Assembly (NCBI RefSeq): GCF_016097555.1
Contig: NC_054704.1
Span: 76,243,081 to 76,307,080 of the forward strand
DNA from: Gigantopelta aegis
Taxonomy: Eukaryota; Mollusca; Gastropoda; Neomphalida; Peltospiridae
Length of the DNA stretch: 64,000 bases
Direction: 5' to 3'
In this document: positions 47,066 through 57,251 of the stretch, piece by piece
Position numbering within the stretch: the stretch's first letter is position 1
How the letters are laid out: every line of letters begins with the position of its first letter
Made by a program: the position numbers and the translations under genes
The notes under the pieces: generated by a model
Databases searched by the model: none
Seen by the model: only the letters and a program-made list of their open reading frames with translations
Told to the model about the DNA's origin: nothing

Positions 47066-47516
47066 ACAGTTACCTTTGGCACACTGCCTGAACTTTCTCG
47101 TTGGATTCCGAACTGACAGTTATTGATATTAGTGTCGCTAGGTCATTTACAGGGGGTGTACATTGTGGCGAGAGAAGTTTATAGGGGGTTGAGACATGCT
47201 CCCTCGAAAAATGTATTGGGGAAAAAAAAGCAAATTTGATTGAGAAGGGGTTCAATCCCCGAACATTTCCCACCCATCCCCCTGCACACGCGTCTGTGTT
47301 GTCCAGGTCATTTTTGTATTATGCATTTTCATATGCGTGTTTTTCTCTTTCATATTGGAAGTGCTATAATTGATAGCTGTTTGGAAAATATTTATAGTGA
47401 AATATAACAGACTAGTCAACACATATTTAAAACAAAAAATATATATACTAAATCAATGTCTGCAAAGTCATTGTCAGCACACAACTCACGTAAAGAGGGG
47501 CGATTTCGCGCGACTA

Positions 47517-47570
47517 TGACTGCGCATGTGCGTGGCTGTCAAGAGATAATGTGAAGGGCGTGGTTTCCTG
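47517..47570 (+). promoter_or_regulatory. Shared upstream block of array gene 6
   Basis: TGACTGCGCATGTGCG, GAGATAATG and AGGGCGTGGTTTCCTG. The CRE-like element is changed (CACGTAAAG near 47487). Ends 228 bases before the ATG. Confidence 0.62.
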
Positions 47571-47797
47571 ACAGATGTGACGTGTGAGTCATGGTTCAAA
47601 GTAGTCAACTCACAAAAACTATGATGGAACTAGACCTACTGGTATTACATATCTGAAGACCTCAGTAGATGACAGACTTCACAAAGGCTAAGAAATGCCA
47701 ACTGTTTGAATATTCAATCGTCCAACTCCGGTAAATTTAGTGCTGTAGCCTATTTATTGTTTTGACGCTTCAGATTGCATTGACAATTTTAAACACG

Positions 47798-50647
47798 ATG
47801 GCGCATAGCTCACGGCTACCGATAGAAGACCTTGATCTTGGAGCCCTTGAAAACTTTAGTGAATTCGGGCTTTCGTGTGACAGTCATAAGCATCATAAAT
47901 TTTCTATACCCGATAATGAATGCGAAATCAGACTGAAAGCGACTAAGGATGTCAAAATTAGCGCGCAATTAATAAGTTGCAGTGACGAATCGAAAAAACT
48001 GTCCGATTACGTTTTCACGCAGAGGAAGGGTAACACCATCTCCTTCGTCATCAGCTTCCCCGAATCTGGCTATTACAAGTTTGAGATATATGCTTTGCCC
48101 TCAAACTACGAAAATAAGATCCTGCCTAACGTTTTTAATTATTTGATCATAGTGGACCGGGCGACAAAAGTTGCACATGTCTTCCCCAAACAGTACGCTC
48201 AGTGGCAAGGCGTCTGCTACTTGTACGAACCACTCTTCCTCGACTCGTCCTCTGGTCTCCAAAACATCTACTTCAAGGTGCACATCCCCAATGCTGCAAA
48301 GGCGGCGATCGTTGTTGACGGCAAGGACTGGCATCATTTGCAATTAACGGGAGAGAACTTCGAGAGTACGATTGCTCTGGGTCACAGTAGAAACAAAAAC
48401 TTAAAGCTTACGCTAAATGCTAATTACGTGGCGGGTGGTACAAATTATACAACGCTACTAGAGTACACTATTGTGAATACGCAAAGGTCGTTGTCACTGG
48501 TAGACGATGAAAGGAACGCGATGGCTTCTGGCTCATGGCCAGGGACAGAAGCAAATTATCTAGGAGCCCATGAAAACTTTAGTAGATTCGGGCTGTCGAC
48601 TGACAGTCATAAGAAAAATAAATTTTCTGTACCCGATAATGAATGCGAAATCAGGCTGAAAACGACGAATGATGTCAAAATTATTTCGAAATTAATCGAT
48701 TGCAGTAACCAATCGAAAAACCTGTCCGATTACGTTTTTAAGCAGAAGAAAGGTGATACCATTTTCTTCTTAATCAACTTCCCCAAGTCTGGCTATTACA
48801 AGTTTGAGATATTTGCTCTGCCCTCAAACCACGAAAAGGAGACCCTGCCTAACGTTTTTAATTATATGATTAAAGTGAACCGGGCATCAAAATCTGCACA
48901 TGTCTTCCCCAAGCAGTATACTCAGTTTGAAGACGGAGGCTGTTACTTGTACGAACCGATCGTCCTTAGTTCGTCCTCTGGTCTCCGAAATGTCAACTTC
49001 AAGGTCCACATCCCCAATGCTACAAAGGCGGCGATCGTTGTCGACGGCATGGACTGGCGTCATTTGGAATTAAGGGGAGAGAACTTCGAGGGCGCGTTTG
49101 CTCTAGATCGCTATGGAAACAAAGACGTCAAGTTGGCGTTAAATGCTAATTACGGGACGAGTAACACACATTATACAACGCTCCTGGAGTACACGATTGT
49201 TAATACGCAAAGCTCGTGGTCACCGGTAGAAAAAGAAACGAATGTGATGGCTTCTGGCTCATGGCCTCCGGTAGAAGATCACTATCTTGGAGCCCTTGAA
49301 AACTTTAGTAGATTCGGGCTTTCGACTGACAGTCCTAAGCAACATAAATTTTCTGTACCCGATAATGAATGCGAAATCAGGCTGAAATCGACGAAGGATG
49401 TCAAAATTATTACGAATTTAATCGATTGCAGTGACCAATCGAAAAAGCTGTCCGATTACGTTTTCACGCAGAAGAAGGGCAACACCATTTTCTTCATGAT
49501 CAGCTTCCCCAAATCTGGCTATTACAAGTTTGAGATATTTGCCCTGCCCTCAAACTACGAAAATGAGACCCTGCCTAACGTTTTTAATTATATGATCAAA
49601 GTGAACCGGGCATCAAAATCTGCACATGTCTTCCCCAAGAAGTATACTCAGTTTGAAGACGGAGGCTGCTACTTGTACGAACCAATCGTCCTTAGTTCGT
49701 CCTCTGGTCTCCAAAATGTCAACTTCAAGATCCACATCCCCAATGCTACAAAGGCGGCGATCGTTGTCGATGGCAAGGACTGGCGTCATTTGGAATTAAG
49801 GGGAGAGAACTTTGAGGGCGCGGTTGCTCTGGATCGCTATGGAAACAAAGACGTCACGGTGACGTTAAATGCTACTTACGGGACGAGTAACACACGTTAT
49901 ACAACGCTCTTGGAGTACACAATTGTTAATACGCAAAGCTCGTGGTCACCGGTAGAAGAAGAAAAGAACGTGATGGCTTCTGGCTCATGGCCTCGGGTAG
50001 AAGACCACTATCTTGGAGCCCTTGAAAACTTTAGTAGATTCGGGCTCTCGACTGACAGTCATAAGCAACAGAAATTTTCTATACCCGATAATGAATGCGA
50101 AATCAGGTTGAAATCGACGAAGGATGTCAAAATTACCATGCAATTAATCGATTGCCATGATCAATCGAAAAACCTGTCCGATTACGTTTTCACGCAGAGG
50201 AAAGATAACACCATCTTCTTCATCATTAACTTCCCCAGATCAGGCTACTTCCAGTTCGAAATATATGCTCTTCCCGCATCAGACACCAGCAAGACCCTTC
50301 TTAACGTTTTTAATTATTTGATTAAAGTGGACCGGGCGACAAAAGCTGCACGCGCCTTCCCCAAGCTGTTTGCTGAGTGGAAAAATGACTGCTACCTGTA
50401 CGAACCGATCGTCCTCGACTCGTCCTGTCCCCTTCATAACGTCAACTTCAAGGTCCACATTCCCCATGCGAGAGAGGCAGTGGTCGTTGTTGATGGCATT
50501 CACTGGAACCATTTACAGTTAAGGGGAGATAACTTTGAGGGCACGGTTGCTCTAGATCGCTTCAGAAACAAGGGTGTCAAGGTCACGTTGAATGCCAATT
50601 ACGGGGCGTCTAACACATACGTAACGTTACTGGAGTACAGGATTTAA
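47798..50647 (+). CDS. Array gene 6: four-module KY-type Ig-like repeat protein
   Basis: Encodes 949 aa, the largest member and the last in the array. Four modules span about residues 7-225, 249-467, 491-709 and 733-949. Each has the A domain (LGA.ENFS.FGLS, NFP or SFP strand, PNVFNY(L/M)I) and the B domain (FPK.Y, CYLYEP, HIPNA..AAIVVDG, HLEL.GENFE, LLEY.I). Modules 2 and 3 are almost the same, sharing unusual features (FEDGGCYLYEPIVLSSSSGL, NYMIKVNRASKSAHV), so they reflect a recent internal duplication. All three linkers keep an in-frame ATG (48521, 49247, 49973) in a context like the true starts. The start is the conserved ACACG-ATGGCG; the shared upstream block lies at 47517-47570. No clear AATAAA is seen after the stop. 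No catalytic core, signal peptide or membrane helix. Confidence 0.83.
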   Translation: MAHSSRLPIEDLDLGALENFSEFGLSCDSHKHHKFSIPDNECEIRLKATKDVKISAQLISCSDESKKLSDYVFTQRKGNTISFVISFPESGYYKFEIYALPSNYENKILPNVFNYLIIVDRATKVAHVFPKQYAQWQGVCYLYEPLFLDSSSGLQNIYFKVHIPNAAKAAIVVDGKDWHHLQLTGENFESTIALGHSRNKNLKLTLNANYVAGGTNYTTLLEYTIVNTQRSLSLVDDERNAMASGSWPGTEANYLGAHENFSRFGLSTDSHKKNKFSVPDNECEIRLKTTNDVKIISKLIDCSNQSKNLSDYVFKQKKGDTIFFLINFPKSGYYKFEIFALPSNHEKETLPNVFNYMIKVNRASKSAHVFPKQYTQFEDGGCYLYEPIVLSSSSGLRNVNFKVHIPNATKAAIVVDGMDWRHLELRGENFEGAFALDRYGNKDVKLALNANYGTSNTHYTTLLEYTIVNTQSSWSPVEKETNVMASGSWPPVEDHYLGALENFSRFGLSTDSPKQHKFSVPDNECEIRLKSTKDVKIITNLIDCSDQSKKLSDYVFTQKKGNTIFFMISFPKSGYYKFEIFALPSNYENETLPNVFNYMIKVNRASKSAHVFPKKYTQFEDGGCYLYEPIVLSSSSGLQNVNFKIHIPNATKAAIVVDGKDWRHLELRGENFEGAVALDRYGNKDVTVTLNATYGTSNTRYTTLLEYTIVNTQSSWSPVEEEKNVMASGSWPRVEDHYLGALENFSRFGLSTDSHKQQKFSIPDNECEIRLKSTKDVKITMQLIDCHDQSKNLSDYVFTQRKDNTIFFIINFPRSGYFQFEIYALPASDTSKTLLNVFNYLIKVDRATKAARAFPKLFAEWKNDCYLYEPIVLDSSCPLHNVNFKVHIPHAREAVVVVDGIHWNHLQLRGDNFEGTVALDRFRNKGVKVTLNANYGASNTYVTLLEYRI

Positions 50648-50940
50648 GTACATGCTTTAAAGATTGACACTATTTTCTTTTTTCTTTTCTTTTTTGGTTT
50701 GTTTGAAAACAAAACAAACAAAAACGATCGCTTAATCTTTTGCATACTGCTGTACTATTTCAGAACAAAACTTTTTTTTTTTTTTTGGATCTTTTTATTA
50801 ACGTTAATTTTCGACTTACATTATTTCACAATGATTGTGTCTGTTCGACTTTGCGATGAAGTTTTGACATCATTGTAAAGGTAAGAAACCTGTATTTTAT
50901 GTTTTGATAAGTGTGAAAGTTAATATATTTAGCATAAGTA
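50648..50940 (+). other. 3' flank of array gene 6
   Basis: Carries the same ordered motifs as the other paralogs (TTATTAACGTTAATT, TTATTTCACAATGATTGTG, AAAGGTAAGAAA near 50877, GTGAAAGTTAATAT). Similar flanks follow genes 2 (18208-18400), 3 (30655-30925), 4 (37021-37165, truncated by other sequence) and 5 (42918-43155). Confidence 0.6.
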
Positions 50941-51436
50941 TATATTTAAAGGCGCTCAGTCTCGGATGATTGACCTAATTATTGACCCAACAAAGTATTA
51001 TATGACAATATATAAATATGATTTGTACCTAAAAGTACTTTATTGAACCATCTACATAACCACCATATCCTACTTATTATTGATATTTTGTAAAAATATT
51101 AGAATTATGTCGACGGTCCATAATTCAGAGAAAAATAACGGCTATTTGGAGAGCAGAGGTGTGATGATGATGATGATGATAACTAGTTTAACGTGCCCAT
51201 ATACCTCTAGGGTTTCGAACACGCCCATCTCGAATATTTATATAATTTGGAGCATTTTAGAAGGACAGTCCAAAATTAAATAAGAGAAAGAAGAGAGGAT
51301 CGGACTATTTAATAATATTTAAAAAAAAAAAAAAAGTAATTTCGACATAAAATTTTGAACGCAGATCTAAAAGTTTAAAGTCCGATCGATATGTCCACGC
51401 GAGTGGCCTCGTTAAGGCCGTTTGGGTGCACAGCTT

Positions 51437-52138
51437 CTACGGGGAGGTGATGATGTTCCTCTCCTCAAAGTGAGGCACAAGTCTCCTGTAGCTGTGGGTG
51501 CTAAGGCAGTGGACTATCTGTGGGTACTGGGCGCCGGTGACGATCTTCATGATTCTGTGGATGGTGTTGTTATCCATGTCATGGCTGAGGAATCCCTGTC
51601 GGTAAAGATCATCCCGGCGCGACGTCACTACAATAGCTTCCACTCCCCGTAGTTTGATCGTGTGGATGGCGACCTGGTGGCCATCGGGAAACGTCTTGAA
51701 GTTTTCCTCGTAGACCCCGCCTGGCAGTCTGTCGGGGTCCGTGACGACTCCCACCAAGTACTTAAAGTACTGACCTTTGATCTTCCGCGCTACCACTCTC
51801 CAGTCACCCGAAGAGGAAGTAGAAGGCCGCGTCTTGGCTGGTTGGTCCTCCTGGGGGGTCACGGACTTCCTCTTGACAGCCCCAACATCCAGAGTCGCCG
51901 TCGCGGAGTCCCCCGTGGGTGGGGGTCTCGACGCAGACGAACGCCGAGAGGGAACAGGTGACGCTGGTCGCGGTGCACTGGTTGGCTGCTCCACTTCCCG
52001 CATCTGCACAGTCGGTGCGGCTGGTTGGCGAGTCGCCTCCTGTCGCTCCGTCCGGATTGGTCGTGGTGGGGGCGGCGACGCAGACGGGACCGCCGCTGGC
52101 ATCCCCCCGAATAACCGCGTGTTAAAACGATTGACCAA
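51437..52138 (-). CDS. Unrecognised proline-rich protein with a conserved-looking C-terminal domain
   Basis: An open frame of 233 codons on the minus strand. Residues 1 to about 105 are low-complexity, rich in Pro, Ser, Ala, Thr and Arg, with a basic AVKRKS patch near 90. Residues about 110-233 look globular (motifs GDWRVVARK, FKYLVGVV, GVEAIVVTSRRDDLYRQG, HRIMKIV, PHFEERN). There is no ATG at the 5' end of the ORF; the first Met is residue 13, and the frame remains open and protein-like upstream to about 52186, so a 5' exon or different start is likely. The GC content and codon use are clearly higher in GC than the surroundings, and the ORF stops matching where an inverted duplicate of array spacer begins. 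I do not recognise the family. A host gene fragment, or a gene carried in by a virus or large transposon, are all possible. Confidence 0.5.
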   Translation of the reverse strand: MVNRFNTRLFGGMPAAVPSASPPPPRPIRTERQEATRQPAAPTVQMREVEQPTSAPRPASPVPSRRSSASRPPPTGDSATATLDVGAVKRKSVTPQEDQPAKTRPSTSSSGDWRVVARKIKGQYFKYLVGVVTDPDRLPGGVYEENFKTFPDGHQVAIHTIKLRGVEAIVVTSRRDDLYRQGFLSHDMDNNTIHRIMKIVTGAQYPQIVHCLSTHSYRRLVPHFEERNIITSP

Positions 52139-52185
52139 GCTCGTGTAATGACAACGCTTGACCGTTATGTCCTTTGCGACGTTGG

Positions 52186-52824
52186 GTAAATAATAATTTA
52201 AAAAAAAATGAAAATAAGTTATTAAAAATGAATAAAAACATGTACTGAATGATAATAAGCTTATACATTAATTTATTGTAGTAACAGAAGCACGTTAAAC
52301 GTCGACAATCCCGACTAGTTAGGCCTTTGCATCTAATGGTAAATTTATCGTTAGTCGTACGCGAAAAACTCTAAACATCTGGATCACAAACACCTTCATT
52401 TTCCACCTTTGTCAAATTCATTATTATGCAAAATATGCCATAACAGCTGACTTGGGATAGGAATTGTTACATTTTTAAAGAATACTCTGAACTAGACGGT
52501 GTTTATATACGATGACCGTGTATATAGCCTCCGCTAACGAGGGCTGGCTATATGCACAGCAAAAAAATGTATATCTAGACGATAAATAAGTATTTGATTG
52601 ATCCTTATTACCGAACCATCTGGAACAGGAGGAATACATACTAAGTACTATACGAACAATGCGTTTTCTGAACAGGGGAGATGGGGGGGGGGGGGGGGGG
52701 GGTATATGAATATATCGGACCCTTTGTGTACGTTTTCCATAGACATATGAATAGCGTAATATTGCCCCTACAGTACTAACAAAAAAAATTATAATAATAA
52801 ATAAATTAATAATAAAAAATAAAC

Positions 52825-52873
<49 letters not shown>

Positions 52874-53170
52874 AAAATTACAAATTATCAGCTGCTGAGG
52901 TAGATTATCTGAAAGAGAAACTAACAACGGACAGTACACAAACTAACAGGGCTTGAACTTTCTTCACTGACTGCAATTTTGAGGCTGCTTACGTAAATTA
53001 AACAAACATTAATTTTACCGCAAATCAATATGAATAAAAGGTTATTTTTTTGTATTTAGTCATATTTCAAATGCGCAAAATTGCAAGGGGCAATAAAACT
53101 CAAAATACATATTTTTATACCAGTAACGCTGAGACCACTCCCGGGTCCCCCTCTAAATTTATGTAATGTT
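52186..53170 (-). repeat. Inverted copy of array spacer sequence
   Basis: On the minus strand this follows the order of 37300-37720, 38206-38290 and 39120-39600 (GTGGTCTCAGCGTTAC, TATTCCTCCTGTTCCAGATG, GAATGCTTCTGTTAC-like blocks), without the repeats and SINEs that sit in the 37-39 kb copy. Confidence 0.8.
52680..52880. repeat. Poly-G run and (TAA)n tract
   Basis: G about 20 at 52684-52702; (TAA)n at about 52825-52875. Confidence 0.9.
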
Positions 53171-54322
53171 TCTGTAACAACCGCCCCACCCACACCACCG
53201 CGACGTGATTTTACCAACATTATAATACATGTAGTAATAATAATAATAATACACAATTAGTAGTAGTAGTAGTAGTAGTAGTAGAATTATTCTACTAATA
53301 CCTTTTTGGGGTGGAGGGGGTGGTGTTTTATCTGGGGATTTTTTGGCTATTAAAATGCAAGATTAACGTGCGTGCACACACGAACAAACGGCAGGCTGAA
53401 TTTGTCCCTGCACGTAGAACTGGATTCATATGGGTAAAGTAATAGTTAAGCTAATCTTTGGGCGGCAAAACATGCGACAGTATACTGTTTTTTACGCTAT
53501 ACATTAAACCGAATGAACACTTTGCGAATTAGTCAAAATAATTTGCAAACCTTTAACGAAAAACCACTGGCTGGTCGTAGTGGTGACGCTAGAAAACGTG
53601 TTATCCGTTTGCGAACCAAGCACTATAGCGTAACCGTCTAGACTCTCTACCCTGCTAAAGTCCATGTACACGCGCCTGATGATAATAATAATAATAATAA
53701 TAATAAATGGTGAGTTCGTGTTCCGACTGTTTATTATTTTATTTCAGCGTATTCGCAGTTATTTTCGTCATGAAATAATATATTTTTTATTATTTGCTAT
53801 GTATATAACCGGCCCTCATTTGCCAAGTCTCTATACACGACGGTCGTTTATATAAAATTCAAAACTACATTATACGGTTGTCGTATATATAGCCTCATCA
53901 CTACGAGTCTGTGTTGCCGTATTTTTTATTACTTTTCACAAGAAGAGTTCCATTTGTTTTTTAAATGAAGCATGTCACGGAATTCCCTCGATCGTAGTAC
54001 AATTGAAATGTTTTGAATCATACAATAACTAGGTTTGGTATTCCAAATGAATGTAATTTCCATTTATAATCCATATTTAGAGAAATAAGGCCCACTATAT
54101 CCGTGACCGAGTGCCTATATATTCAATTTAAATATCCTGAGGCCCCTTTTTCAACTAGGTTTAAAATGACTGAAAATCTCATTTAAAACTTGAATTGATC
54201 ACCTCAAGCGACTACCATGAAACATTCTTCCCTTCCTTTCTAATAGACCCGTGGTTATTAATGGTGGTGGCAGTGGGGTGCCATTGTTTTGGCGTAGGCA
54301 CAGACACAGACACACACAAACG

Positions 54323-54402
54323 AAATGTTTGACATTCGATAGCCGATAATTAATAAATCAATATGCTCCAGTGGTGTCGTTAGACAAAACAAACTTTAAA
54401 AA
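54323..54402 (+). repeat. SINE T1 tail fragment
   Basis: AATGTTTGACATTCGATAGC through GTTAGACAAAACAAAC, next to a (CT)n tract. Confidence 0.8.
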
Positions 54403-54426
54403 ACATTCTTTGGTCTCTTTCTCACC

Positions 54427-54427
<1 letters not shown>

Positions 54428-54495
<68 letters not shown>
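54428..54495. repeat. (CT)n tract
   Basis: About 66 bases, adjacent to the SINE tail at 54323. Confidence 0.92.
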
Positions 54496-54498
<3 letters not shown>

Positions 54499-55106
54499 GT
54501 GCTTTTGTTTCCATCTATCTATCCTACAAACTAATATCATCGAAAATCTTCGTTAGACGGTATCCATGTTAATACCACATATGTCTTCGAGGAGTGTTTA
54601 TAACGACTAGACTTAATATTTATAACATACTTCTTTATGACTCATTTATGTGTACATTATTTGCCACTCTAAGCTCCCGGGCGTCAAATTGGCTATGATG
54701 GTGCTATGATGGTGCGACGTAAACTAATGATAATAAGTGTAGGCCTACTTCAGATGGCTTTGATTTTTTCTTATGCCATTTCTGTCTTCAGCAACGCCCA
54801 ACATTTGAAGAGCAAATAAAAAAACATTTATGTCTCAGTTTTGGCGAAGAGAAACTTCATGATTAAGTGCAGTTTGAAAATTGTTTCTAGGTAGCAATAT
54901 ACCAAATAGCATTTCACTAGGTCAAAGTTCAAAGCGCACATAATTTGAATGCCGCGTTAAATACGGCCATGTCTGCGATTCAAATGTCTGTTGTCATAAA
55001 ATGTTTATTCTGCTCAGTAAATTCCTATAATTTAACGAGCATCAGTGTATCGTCTATACTGTTATGCTTGAAACGCGTGGGGTCCTACTAATATTAGGAT
55101 TACAGT

Positions 55107-55109
<3 letters not shown>

Positions 55110-55162
<53 letters not shown>
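55110..55162. repeat. (GA)n tract
   Basis: About 52 bases, directly abutting the SINE at 55160. Confidence 0.92.
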
Positions 55163-55165
<3 letters not shown>

Positions 55166-55526
55166 GTTTTATTTAACGACGGACTCAAAACATTTTATTT
55201 ATGGTTATATGGTGTCAGACATATGGTTAAGGACCACACAGATTTTGAGAGGAAACCTGCTGTCGCCACTACATGGGCTACTCTTCCGATTAGCAGCAAG
55301 GATCTTTTATTTGCGCAGGATAGCACAAACCATGGCCTTTGTTGAACCAGTTATGGATTACTGGTCGGTGCAAGTGGTTTACACCTACTCATTAAGCCTT
55401 GCGGAGCACTCACTCAGGGTTTGGAGTCGGTATCTGGATTAAAAATCCCATGCCTCGACTGGGATCCGAACCCAGTACCTACCAGCCTGTAGACCGATGG
55501 CCTACCACGACGCCACCAAGGCCAGT
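55160..55526 (-). repeat. SINE, head H2 / tail T2
   Basis: The tail abuts a (GA)n tract at 55110-55162; the head ends CGCCACCAAGGCCAGT. A short deletion in the body (TTATTTGCGCAGGATAGC). Confidence 0.9.
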
Positions 55527-55708
55527 AGAGAGAGAGACAGAGACGGAGAGACGGACTTGACGTGAGAGCTTATCCCACCCCCATCGATGGTGTAAATTGA
55601 AACGCGTACTGTAGCAGTTTTGGCTGCATAATATATGTTACGGTGCATCTTTAGGGATTTGATTTGGTGGTATACACCTTGTAAACTACGAAATAAATTA
55701 CACCCCTT

Positions 55709-55753
<45 letters not shown>

Positions 55754-56263
55754 GTGACAGATTGTTTTGAGTGGTGTTGAAGGGGTGATTAGGGATCAAT
55801 GTTCTCTTTTTTTCACGGGAAAGCAGGCGTTGAAGTAAATTTGTTTTTTGTTGGGGTTTTTTCCAATATATTTTTCGGAGGAGCATGACCCAAACTCCAA
55901 CCCAACCCTCCAGCCCTATAAACTGCGCTCGCTACTATTTAGACACAGACACACCCCGATAAAATTCCTACACACGCGCCTGGGAAATCTGTTGACGAGT
56001 CATAGCTTCGTACTAGAGTTGGTATACTTGAACGTAATAACCTTTTTATCTCCTCTCCTGTCCCACAATTAGTACAATGGGTGCCTCTTACAGGATACGT
56101 GCTGCAATGCTAAAATACCTTTATACCCGTCTTTATACCCGTGTTTGCAGTTCCTACACTTTCTGTCAAACATGCCACATTGGGATCAATATACACTTCA
56201 TGTTATATCGCCTGTTCTAGGCTCTTCTAGATATAATAGATCGACACAAACTAGGGCCGTACA

Positions 56264-56721
56264 CGGGATTTAACTCCTTCGCTCAGTGGAGTGTTTGCTT
56301 GGGGTGTTTGCATTTAAGGATCGAATTACCTCAGTGGACCTAATCTCTCACCGTTTTGTTTTGGGGTTTTTTGGTTTTGTTTTGGTTTTGGTTTTTAAAT
56401 TTCTATTGGCCCAAAAATGTTGATAATGTTAGGGATGGGGCTCTGAATCACTATCTTTCTTTCTTTTTTTCGCCCCAACCAGTGCACCACCACTGTTATA
56501 CCAAAACTTGCAAAAGCCGTAGTATGTGGTGTCCTGTCTGTGGGATGGTGTATATAAAGATCTCTAGCTATTGAAGTGAAAATGCTGCGAGTTTCCTCTT
56601 TAAAACTATAATTATATCAAAATTACCAAATGTCTGACATCCAATAGCCGATAATCCAATAGCCGATGATAAATAAATCAATGTGCTCTAGTGGTGTCGT
56701 TAAACATAACAAATTTAAAAC
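56264..56721 (+). repeat. SINE, variant head / tail T1, with a T/G-rich insertion
   Basis: Head CTCGCTCAGTGG-like sequence at 56275, body CCAACCAGTGCACCACCACT, tail to 56721. Confidence 0.75.
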
Positions 56722-56829
56722 ATATCAAAATTACCAAATGTCTGACATCCAATAGCCGATAATCCAATAGCCGATGATAAATAAATCAATGTGCTCTAGT
56801 GGTGTCGTTAAACATAACAAATTTAAAAC
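56614..56829 (+). repeat. Tandem duplication of a SINE tail, 108-bp period
   Basis: 56614-56721 and 56722-56829 read the same base for base by eye (ATATCAAAATTACC ... AAATTTAAAAC). Recent duplication. Confidence 0.9.
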
Positions 56830-57251
56830 TTTATCGAAGTTGAATAGTACGAACGACACCGATTAAAATAGATACTTCTGCCACTCCGCATTATTCTGTG
56901 AAGATAAGTTCTTTTAAAAAAAGAAAAAAAGAAAGGTAGACCGGGAAAGAGGGCAAGGCGATGACTGGAATTGATTATTTAACTGCTAAATACCATGGGT
57001 GATTCATTACTTGAAAGTCTCAGCATTTACCTGTCGTACCATGGTAAATAGCACCGTGGTACAAAACAAACAGCTCCAGGTAGCATGTTTAGTGAAGGTG
57101 GAAGCGTACGTAAATTAGGTAGAACTATTTTTACACACGGCTATTTAAAAATACCCCATGTGAGTGTGTCGTGAGGACTAATTCACTGTGGAGTCTTCTG
57201 GTTTCTTCTCTTTCTTGAAACAAAAACAAACAAAAAACCGAGAAAAAAGTG

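Larger units (their letters stand above)
53171..55109. other. No gene seen
   Basis: (AAT)n/(AGT)n simple repeats near 53235-53285 and 53683-53706, a SINE tail and a (CT)n tract; otherwise unassigned AT-rich DNA. Confidence 0.5.

Noticed and set aside
51300-51336. Retrogene hypothesis for the 51437-52138 ORF from the nearby A-run
   Set aside because: The run is poly-A on the + strand, which is the wrong orientation for a tail of a minus-strand transcript.
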